Shown: positions 31,504 through 36,602 of the stretch, piece by piece
How the letters are laid out: every line of letters begins with the position of its first letter
Position numbering within the stretch: the first letter of the stretch is position 1
NCBI RefSeq assembly: GCF_016583785.1
Contig: NZ_NRRU01000054.1
Location: 1-36,602 of the forward strand
Reading direction: 5' to 3'
From: Rubrivivax gelatinosus
GTDB taxonomy: Bacteria > Pseudomonadota > Gammaproteobacteria > Burkholderiales > Burkholderiaceae_C
Length of the DNA stretch: 36,602 nucleotides
Translations under genes and position numbers: made by a program
The notes under the pieces: model-generated
Database searches by the model: none
What the model was told of the DNA's origin: nothing
Seen by the model: only the letters and a program-made list of their open reading frames with translations

Positions 31504-32487
31504 CTAGTGCGCGGAAGCGGGGCGCTCGATGCGCAGCCGCGGGTCGACGACGAAATACAGCAGGTCGACGGCGAGGTTGATGAGCACGAAGATCAGCGCG
31601 ATCAGGCACAGATAGGCCGCCATCACCGGGATGTCGGCGAACTGCACCGCCTGGATGAACAGCAGCCCCATGCCGGGCCACTGGAACACCGTCTCGGTGA
31701 TGATCGCAAACGCGATCAGCGAGCCCAGCTGCAGCCCGGTGATCGTGATCACCGGCACCAGCGTGTTCTTCAGCGCATGGCCGAAGTGCACCGCGCGGTC
31801 GGTCAGGCCCCGGGCGCGAGCGAACTTGATGTAGTCGCTGCGCAGCACCTCCAGCATCTCGGCGCGCACCAGGCGCAGGATCAGCGCGAGCTGGAACACC
31901 GACAGCGTCACCGCCGGCAGCACCAGGTGGCGCCAGCCGTCCAGCGTCAGCAGCCCGGTCGACCACGGGCCCAGCTGCACGACCTCGCCGCGGCCGAAGC
32001 TCGGCAGCCAGTGCAGCTGCACCGCGAACACGAGGATCAGCAGGATGCCGATCAGGAAGGTCGGCAGCGACACGCCCAGCAGCGACAGCGTCATCACCAG
32101 CTGCGAGCCGAAACGGCCACGGCGCAGCGCCGCGTAGACGCCCAGCGGGATGCCCAGCGCCAGCGCCAGCACGGCGGCCACCAGCGACAGCTCCAGCGTC
32201 GCCGGGAAACGTTCGGCGATCAGCGCCGAGACCTCGCGCCCCTGGCGCAGGCTGAGGCCGAACTCGCCCTGCAGCGCGTTGCCGACGAAGGTGGCGAACT
32301 GCAGCACGAAGGACTGGTCCAGCCCCAGGTCGCGGCGCAGTTGCGCACGCTGCTCCAGCGTCGCGTCCTGCCCCAGCAGGTTCTGCACCGGGTCGCCGAC
32401 GTACTGGAACAGCATGAAGGCGATGAAAGCCACCGCCAGCATCACGGCGAGGGCCTGCAGGAGCCGGCGAAGGACGAAGACGAGCAT
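31504..32487 (-). CDS. Dipeptide/oligopeptide-type ABC transporter permease (DppB/OppB-like)
   Basis: The product has 327 residues, with about six membrane helices. It starts with [32 protein letters not shown], the standard DppB opening, and has the coupling loop [42 protein letters not shown]. It ends YFVVDPRLR, also typical. ATG 32487 fits family N termini; the frame extends to 32559 but that part is unlike the family, and neither start has a clear ribosome-binding site. No periplasmic binding-protein gene is present upstream, where coq7 faces away. Confidence 0.9.
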   Translation of the reverse strand: MLVFVLRRLLQALAVMLAVAFIAFMLFQYVGDPVQNLLGQDATLEQRAQLRRDLGLDQSFVLQFATFVGNALQGEFGLSLRQGREVSALIAERFPATLELSLVAAVLALALGIPLGVYAALRRGRFGSQLVMTLSLLGVSLPTFLIGILLILVFAVQLHWLPSFGRGEVVQLGPWSTGLLTLDGWRHLVLPAVTLSVFQLALILRLVRAEMLEVLRSDYIKFARARGLTDRAVHFGHALKNTLVPVITITGLQLGSLIAFAIITETVFQWPGMGLLFIQAVQFADIPVMAAYLCLIALIFVLINLAVDLLYFVVDPRLRIERPASAH

Positions 32488-32542
32488 CGGAGACGCGCCA
32501 GGCGCGTGGGCAAAAGCTGTCGATGATGCGCAAAAGGCATGC

Positions 32543-32573
32543 CGGGTGCAAAGGCGCAAACCTCATGCACCCG
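32543..32573. repeat. Inverted repeat between divergent dppB-like gene and coq7
   Basis: CGGGTGCA (32543-32550) and TGCACCCG (32566-32573) are perfect 8-base arms separated by 15 bases, in the 134-base spacer between the divergently read permease and coq7. A GCGCAAA direct repeat overlaps it (near 32528 and 32555). It could be a regulator-binding site or a hairpin in a leader. Confidence 0.4.
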
Positions 32574-32621
32574 CAGCCGGATGGACGGCGGCGCACCGGG
32601 CCAGCGCTATGCTCGCGCCGC

Positions 32622-33254
32622 ATGAGCACCCTGGACCGCCTTCTCGTCAGCGCCGACAACGCGCTGCGCACCTTGTCCGGCGCCGTTCATGCCGGGCGTG
32701 CCAACCCCGCGGGGCCCTCCTCGGCCGACGCCGAGCCGCCGGCCGAGGACGAGCGCCGCCTGTCGGCCGGGCTGATGCGCGTGAACCACGTCGGCGAGGT
32801 CTGCGCCCAGGCGCTGTACCAGGCGCAGGCGATGACCGCGCGCAGCCCCGAGCTGCGGGCGCAGATGTCGGCCGCGGCGCGCGAGGAAGGCGACCACCTC
32901 GCCTGGACCCAGCAGCGGCTGGACGAACTGGGCGACCGCACCAGCCTGCTGAACCCGCTGTGGTACGCCGGCGCGTTCGCGATCGGCCTGGCCGCCGGGC
33001 GCCTGGGTGACCGCGTCAGCCTGGGCTTCGTCGTCGAGACCGAACGCCAGGTCGAGCAGCACCTGGCCGGCCACCTGGACCGGCTGCCGCCCGCCGACAC
33101 ACGCTCACGCGCCATCGTCGAGCAGATGAAGGCCGACGAGCGCCGCCACGCCGACGGTGCCGAGGACGCCGGCGGCATCACGCTGCCGCTGCCGGTGCGG
33201 CTGGCGATGCGCGCCGCGGCCAAGGTGATGACCGTCACCGCGCAGCGCGTCTGA
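32622..33254 (+). CDS. coq7: Ubiquinone biosynthesis monooxygenase Coq7
   Basis: This di-iron hydroxylase performs the last ring hydroxylation of ubiquinone synthesis, on 2-polyprenyl-3-methyl-6-methoxy-1,4-benzoquinone, at the inner membrane. The product has 210 residues. All expected iron ligands can be placed: E59 ([17 protein letters not shown]), E89 and H92 (REEGDHLAW), E141 (VVETERQVE), E173 and H176 ([10 protein letters not shown]). A hydrophobic part near 114-135 fits membrane association. ATG 32622 is chosen because [17 protein letters not shown] is the family opening. The TATGCT eight bases before it is a possible -10, implying a very short leader. Confidence 0.95.
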   Translation: MSTLDRLLVSADNALRTLSGAVHAGRANPAGPSSADAEPPAEDERRLSAGLMRVNHVGEVCAQALYQAQAMTARSPELRAQMSAAAREEGDHLAWTQQRLDELGDRTSLLNPLWYAGAFAIGLAAGRLGDRVSLGFVVETERQVEQHLAGHLDRLPPADTRSRAIVEQMKADERRHADGAEDAGGITLPLPVRLAMRAAAKVMTVTAQRV

Positions 33255-33257
33255 CGC

Positions 33258-33680
33258 TCAGGCTTCGACGATCTCGTAGCCGGTCGTGATCTCGGCCGTG
33301 CGGGCCAGCATGATCGTCGCCGAGCAGTACTTCTCGTGCGACAGCGCGATCGCGCGTTCGACCGCCGGCGCCGGCAGGCCGCGGCCGCTGACGACGAAGT
33401 GCAGGTGGATCTTCGTGAACACCTTGGGGTCGGCGGCGGCACGTTCGGCCTGCAGCTTCACCTGGCAGCCGCGCACGTCGTGGCGGCCGCGTTTGAGGAT
33501 CAGCACGACGTCGTAGGCGGTGCAGCCGCCGGCACCGGCCAGCAGCGTCTCCATCGGCCGGGGCGCGAGGTTGCGGCCGCCGCCGTCGGGCGCGCCGTCC
33601 ATCGTCAGCAGGTGGCCGCTGCCGGTTTCGGCGACAAAACCCATGCCGGAGGCCGGGATCCAGTTGATCGTGCATTCCAT
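33258..33680 (-). CDS. OsmC/Ohr-family protein
   Basis: The product has 140 residues, typical of the family. The two redox cysteines of OsmC-type thiol peroxidases are present: C53 in LLAGAGGCTAYDVVLILKR and C119 in SHEKYCSATIML. The GGGRNLAPRPMETLL segment is also conserved. Members reduce organic or fatty-acid hydroperoxides; this branch (YhfA-like, with AYDVVLILKRGRHDV) is less studied and its substrate is unknown. It converges with coq7, three bases apart. A GC-rich hairpin lies in its 5' leader. Confidence 0.88.
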   Translation of the reverse strand: MECTINWIPASGMGFVAETGSGHLLTMDGAPDGGGRNLAPRPMETLLAGAGGCTAYDVVLILKRGRHDVRGCQVKLQAERAAADPKVFTKIHLHFVVSGRGLPAPAVERAIALSHEKYCSATIMLARTAEITTGYEIVEA

Positions 33681-33692
33681 CTTCAGTGCCCT

Positions 33693-33713
33693 GCTGGCGC
33701 CAGCCGGGCGCCA
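33693..33713. repeat. Palindrome/hairpin in the leader of the OsmC-family gene
   Basis: GCTGGCGCCAGC (33693-33704) is a perfect 12-base palindrome 13 bases before the ATG on the minus strand. TGGCGCC (33695-33701) can alternatively pair with GGCGCCA (33707-33713). It may be an operator or an RNA hairpin. No known regulator motif was recognised. Confidence 0.35.
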
Positions 33714-33791
33714 AAGGCGTGCATTGTCCTCAGTCCGGAGACGATCGACCGGCTTCGCGGCGCCAAGTCCGGACACCGCCGTGTCGGGATA

Positions 33792-33819
33792 TTGCACCGC
33801 AGCAAGGCGGTGATAGACT
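33792..33819 (+). promoter_or_regulatory. Promoter of the small RNA
   Basis: TTGCAC (33792-33797), 16-base spacer, TGA then TAGACT (33814-33819). The TG one base before the -10 makes an extended -10. A start near A33827 is expected. No open reading frame with a start and a ribosome-binding site follows before the terminator. Confidence 0.5.
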
Positions 33820-33826
33820 GCGTCCC

Positions 33827-33928
33827 ATCGGCCGTGATGCATCGCGCACCGGCCCACCGCTTGTCTCCTCCACCTCCTCAAATGGTGGATTTAGGCCCGG
33901 GATCGCAAGATCCCGGGCCTCTTTTCTT
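33827..33928 (+). ncRNA. Probable small RNA with anti-Shine-Dalgarno motifs
   Basis: About 100 bases lie between an extended -10 promoter and a strong intrinsic terminator, with no gene. Three hairpins can be drawn. (1) GGCCGTG (33830-33836) pairs with CACCGGCC (33847-33854) with one bulged C. (2) TCCACC (33869-33874) pairs with GGTGGA (33884-33889), and its loop shows TCCTC. (3) The terminator stem is 33893-33920. Two CUCCUC motifs (33865-33870 and 33874-33879) are complementary to Shine-Dalgarno sequences. I recall betaproteobacterial sRNAs with C-rich anti-SD loops (for example Burkholderia ncS27 and a toxic sRNA family); membership was not checked. The targets and conditions of expression are unknown. 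Confidence 0.68.
33893..33928 (+). terminator. Intrinsic terminator of the small RNA
   Basis: AGGCCCGGGATC (33893-33904), tetraloop GCAA, GATCCCGGGCCT (33909-33920), then CTTTTCTT. A perfect 12-bp stem, stable GNRA loop and T-rich tail make this the best terminator in the window. It ends 74 bases before ilvA and cannot serve the minus-strand OsmC-family gene, so a plus-strand transcript must precede it. Confidence 0.92.
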
Positions 33929-33954
33929 GGCGCGGGCGGCTCCGAGCTGCGGCG

Positions 33955-33960
33955 TATCAT
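33955..33960 (+). promoter_or_regulatory. Possible -10 element of ilvA
   Basis: TATCAT (five of six to TATAAT) lies between the small-RNA terminator and ilvA, 42 bases before the ATG. No good -35 is seen at proper spacing. Confidence 0.3.
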
Positions 33961-34002
33961 GACTTCCCCCTCGGCTACCGCGTCCGCCTGCCCGCCGCCC
34001 CG

Positions 34003-35544
34003 ATGTCCGCTCCTGATTCCGACGTCGCGTCCATCGCGGCCGGCTACCTGAAGAAGATCCTCACCGCCCGCGTCTACGACGTCGCCGTCGAGACCCCGCT
34101 GACACCGGCCAAGAGCCTGTCGCGGCGGCTGGCGAACACGGTGCTGTTGAAGCGCGAGGATCGCCAGCCCGTCTTCAGCTTCAAGCTGCGCGGCGCCTAC
34201 AACAAGATGGCGCAGCTCTCGCCCGAGGCGCTGGCCGCCGGCGTCATCTGCGCCTCGGCCGGCAACCACGCCCAGGGCGTGGCGCTGTCGGCACGCAAGC
34301 TCGGCTGCCGCGCCGTGGTCGTGATGCCGGTGACGACACCGCGGCTCAAGGTCGACGCCGTCGCCGCGCTCGGCGGCGAGGTCGTGCTGCACGGCGACAG
34401 CTACTCCGACGCCTACGCCCACGCCGTCGAGCTGCAGGCCGCGCAAAGCCTGACCTTCGTGCACCCCTTCGACGACCCCGACGTCATCGCCGGCCAGGGC
34501 ACGATCGCGATGGAGATCCTGCGCCAGCACCAGGGGCCGATCGACGCCGTCTTCGTCGCCATCGGCGGCGGCGGGCTGATCTCGGGGGTCGCCGCGTATC
34601 TCAAGGCGGTGCGCCCGGAGATCAAGGTCATCGGCGTGCAGACGGCCGACAGCGACGCGATGCTGCGTTCGGTGCGTGCCGGCCACCGCGTGACGCTCGA
34701 CGACGTCGGCCTGTTCTCCGACGGCACCGCGGTCAAGCTCGTCGGCGAGGAGACCTTCCGCGTCGCGCAGGCGCTGGTCGACGATTACGTCGTCGTCGAC
34801 ACCGACGCCGTCTGCGCCGCGATCAAGGACGTGTTCCAGGACACGCGCAGCATCGTCGAGCCCGCCGGCGCGCTCGGCGTCGCCGCCATCAAGCAGTACG
34901 TGCAGCAGCACAAGCTGAAGGGCAAGACCTTCGTCACCATCACCTGCGGCGCGAACATGAACTTCGACCGCCTGCGTTTCGTCGCCGAACGCGCCGAACT
35001 GGGCGAGCAGCGCGAGGCAATGTTCGCGGTGACGATCCCCGAGGAGCGGGGCTCGTTCCGCCGCTTCTGCGGCCTGATCGGCCCGCGCGCGGTGACCGAG
35101 TTCAACTACCGCATCTCCGACGAACGCATCGCCCACGTCTTCGTCGGCGTCGCGATCGCGCGCCACGACGAGGCCGCGCGCATCGCCGCCACTTTCGAGA
35201 GCCACGGTTTTGGCACCGTCGACCTGACCGACGACGAGCTCGCCAAGGAGCACGTGCGCCACATGGTCGGCGGCCGCAGCGAACTGGCGCGCGACGAGCG
35301 CCTGTTCCGCTTCGTCTTCCCCGAGCGGCCGGGGGCGCTGATGCGGTTCCTCGACGCGCTGCACCCGGACTGGAACATCAGCCTGTTCCACTACCGCAAC
35401 CAGGGCGCCGACTACGGCCGCATCCTCGTCGGCATGCAGGTGCCGGCGGGCGAGGACGAAGAGTTCAGCCGCTTCCTGCAGACGCTGGCCTACCCCTGCG
35501 TCGAAGAGAGCGACAACCCCGTCTATCGGCTGTTCCTGCGCTGA
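34003..35544 (+). CDS. ilvA: Threonine ammonia-lyase, biosynthetic
   Basis: Converts threonine to 2-oxobutanoate, the committed step to isoleucine, using pyridoxal phosphate. The product has 513 residues, the length of the long, isoleucine-regulated form. K61 in FSFKLRGAYNKM binds the cofactor; SAGNHAQG (85-92) and the tetraglycine loop GGGGL (188-192) are standard. The C-terminal part (about 340-513) holds two ACT-like regulatory domains, each opening with a phrase like FAVTIPEERGSFRRF and FRFVFPERPGALMRF, so feedback by isoleucine is expected. The start has no clear ribosome-binding site, but the N terminus fits the family. Confidence 0.96.
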   Translation: MSAPDSDVASIAAGYLKKILTARVYDVAVETPLTPAKSLSRRLANTVLLKREDRQPVFSFKLRGAYNKMAQLSPEALAAGVICASAGNHAQGVALSARKLGCRAVVVMPVTTPRLKVDAVAALGGEVVLHGDSYSDAYAHAVELQAAQSLTFVHPFDDPDVIAGQGTIAMEILRQHQGPIDAVFVAIGGGGLISGVAAYLKAVRPEIKVIGVQTADSDAMLRSVRAGHRVTLDDVGLFSDGTAVKLVGEETFRVAQALVDDYVVVDTDAVCAAIKDVFQDTRSIVEPAGALGVAAIKQYVQQHKLKGKTFVTITCGANMNFDRLRFVAERAELGEQREAMFAVTIPEERGSFRRFCGLIGPRAVTEFNYRISDERIAHVFVGVAIARHDEAARIAATFESHGFGTVDLTDDELAKEHVRHMVGGRSELARDERLFRFVFPERPGALMRFLDALHPDWNISLFHYRNQGADYGRILVGMQVPAGEDEEFSRFLQTLAYPCVEESDNPVYRLFLR

Positions 35545-35550
35545 AGCGCC

Positions 35551-35572
35551 GGCGCCTAAACTGCCAGGCGCC
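35551..35572 (+). promoter_or_regulatory. Hairpin abutting the start codon of the cobT-like gene
   Basis: GGCGCCT (35551-35557), loop AAACTGCC, AGGCGCC (35566-35572). The seven-base stem ends at the base before ATG 35573. The only Shine-Dalgarno-like bases (AGG) lie in the 3' arm, so the fold could limit translation. It could also be a weak terminator for ilvA. Confidence 0.4.
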
Positions 35573-36602
35573 ATGGACAACAGCCGCTCGCTCGTCACGC
35601 CCACCGCCGATCCGCCGCTGGAGCGGGCGCTGCGCGACAAGCTGGCGCGGCGCAACGACGACAGCGGCAGCCTGGGCGAACTCGAGCCGCTGGCGCTGCG
35701 CATCGGGCTGATGCAGGGCTCGCTCAAGCCCCGCTTCCACGAGCCGCAGCTGATGGTCTTTGCCGCCGACCACGGCCTGGCCGTCGACGGCCTGCACGGC
35801 GGGCTGCGCTACACGACCGAGGAGCTGGTGCGCCGGCTGCTCGCCGGGCGGCTGCCGCTGGCGGTGTTCGCACGCGCCGGCGGCCTGGGCTTCACCGTCG
35901 TCGACTGCGGCGTCGCCGAGACGCTGCCGACGCACGAACGCCTGCAGGCGCGCAAGATCGCGCACGGCACGCGCAACCCGCGGGTCGCCGCGGCGATGAG
36001 CCTGGCCCAGGCGCACGCGGCGATGCGCGCCGGCATGCAGATCGGCGACCAGCTGCCGGGCAACCTGACGATCTGCGCCGGTCTCGGCGTCGGCTCGCAG
36101 GAGAGCGCGGCGCTGCTGCTGGCGCGGCTCACCGACCTGCCGCCGCGCGCACTGCTCGAGACCGGCCCCGCCATGGCCGCCGACGAACTGGCGCACCAGC
36201 TCAACATCGCCCAGGCGGCGCTGGCGCGGCACCGCGACGTCGCCGAGCCGATCGAGCTGCTGGCGGCGCTCGGCGGCTTCGAGGTCGCGATGATGGTCGG
36301 CGTGATGCTGATGGCGGCGAGCAAGCGCCACCTGCTGATGGTCGACGGCCTGGCCGCCTGCGCCGCGCTCGCGATCGCGGCGCGCATCGCGCCGCCGGTC
36401 ACCGACTACTGCGTCTTCTGCCGCAGCCGCGAACACCGCGGCATCGACCAGGCGATGAAGCAGTTCCGCAGCGGCCCGCTGCTCGAACTCGGCCTGGACG
36501 GCCTGGACGGCACAGGTGCCGTGCTCGCCTGGCCGCTGGTGCGCAGCGCCGCCGCGCTGCTGACCGAGGTCGCCGAGGGCGAGGAGGCGGGCCCCACCCG
36601 CC
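35573..36602 (+). CDS. CobT-family phosphoribosyltransferase homologue with replaced active-site residues (3' end outside window)
   Basis: The frame is open from ATG 35573 to the window end (343 residues), 28 bases after ilvA. Overall it follows CobT, which transfers the ribose phosphate of nicotinate mononucleotide to dimethylbenzimidazole in cobalamin synthesis: GSLGELEPLALRIGLMQG (32-49), VFAADHGLAVDG (62-73), VVDCGV (109-114), GGFEVAMMVGVMLMAA (234-249), VDGLAACAALA (257-267), PLLELGL (302-308), GTGA (313-316). But by my alignment the GEMGIGNTT motif reads GLGVGSQES (catalytic Glu becomes G170), the GRGTG...K motif reads TGPAM...Q209, and the base Glu before GTGA is D312. Base-pocket Ser and Gln appear as H75 and E84. 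It may be a diverged CobT or a paralogue with another substrate. Confidence 0.78.
   Translation, partial: MDNSRSLVTPTADPPLERALRDKLARRNDDSGSLGELEPLALRIGLMQGSLKPRFHEPQLMVFAADHGLAVDGLHGGLRYTTEELVRRLLAGRLPLAVFARAGGLGFTVVDCGVAETLPTHERLQARKIAHGTRNPRVAAAMSLAQAHAAMRAGMQIGDQLPGNLTICAGLGVGSQESAALLLARLTDLPPRALLETGPAMAADELAHQLNIAQAALARHRDVAEPIELLAALGGFEVAMMVGVMLMAASKRHLLMVDGLAACAALAIAARIAPPVTDYCVFCRSREHRGIDQAMKQFRSGPLLELGLDGLDGTGAVLAWPLVRSAAALLTEVAEGEEAGPTR

Noticed and set aside
33841..33900. A possible small peptide gene inside the small-RNA region
   Set aside because: No start codon with a ribosome-binding site and in-frame stop before the terminator that looks coding; secondary structure explains the region better.

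Overview
The window is about 70% GC and tightly packed. It looks like chromosomal DNA of a betaproteobacterium of the order Burkholderiales, and protein wording and gene order (pilMNOPQ - Ig-repeat lipoprotein - aroK - aroB - dgt - gltBD - mlaFEDACB) point towards the Rubrivivax/Leptothrix/Ideonella group. This placement rests on recalled gene order and protein sequence, not on a search. Most genes are housekeeping. No tRNA, rRNA, prophage, complete insertion sequence or CRISPR array was seen.

Layout. 1-291 (+): C-terminal part of a type II secretion GspB-like protein. 443-2846 (+): zwf and hexR, glucose-6-phosphate dehydrogenase and its probable SIS-domain repressor. 2864-6672 (-): the six-gene mla operon (mlaF-E-D-A-C-B in transcription order) for phospholipid transport to and from the outer membrane. 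6815-13036 (-): gltB and gltD, glutamate synthase. 13037-13405: a gene-free stretch with short motifs of the kind found near REP-associated transposases. 13406-24177 (-): a long run read pilM-N-O-P-Q, a cell-surface lipoprotein with Ig-like repeats, aroK, aroB, a dGTPase-like gene and a degenerate REP-associated transposase-like gene. Many junctions in it are ATGA or GTGA overlaps, so translation is probably coupled. 24441-26822 (+): PBP1A. 26854-27189 (-): cyaY. 27204-28618 (+): the small lipoprotein gene lptM, overlapping lysA. 28615-32487 (-): a Dpp/Opp-type ABC transporter with two permeases and two ATPases but no binding protein. 32622-33254 (+): coq7. 33258-33680 (-): an OsmC-family protein. 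About 33827-33928 (+): a probable small RNA. 34003-35544 (+): ilvA. From 35573 (+): a CobT-family gene cut by the window end.

How it fits together: the genes serve envelope construction (mla, PBP1A, lptM, type IV pilus secretin assembly), nitrogen and amino-acid synthesis (gltBD, aroKB, lysA, ilvA), the oxidative pentose/Entner-Doudoroff entry (zwf-hexR), and cofactor or iron metabolism (coq7, cyaY, cobT-like).

The parts most worth a second look are: (1) a free-standing small RNA candidate with its own promoter, repeated anti-Shine-Dalgarno CUCCUC motifs and a strong terminator; (2) a CobT homologue in which every catalytic residue I can place is replaced, along with two base-pocket residues; (3) a transposase-like protein that has lost both HUH histidines and is embedded in the aro-dgt operon; (4) the Ig-repeat lipoprotein between pilQ and aroK, with two calcium-loop-like motifs.
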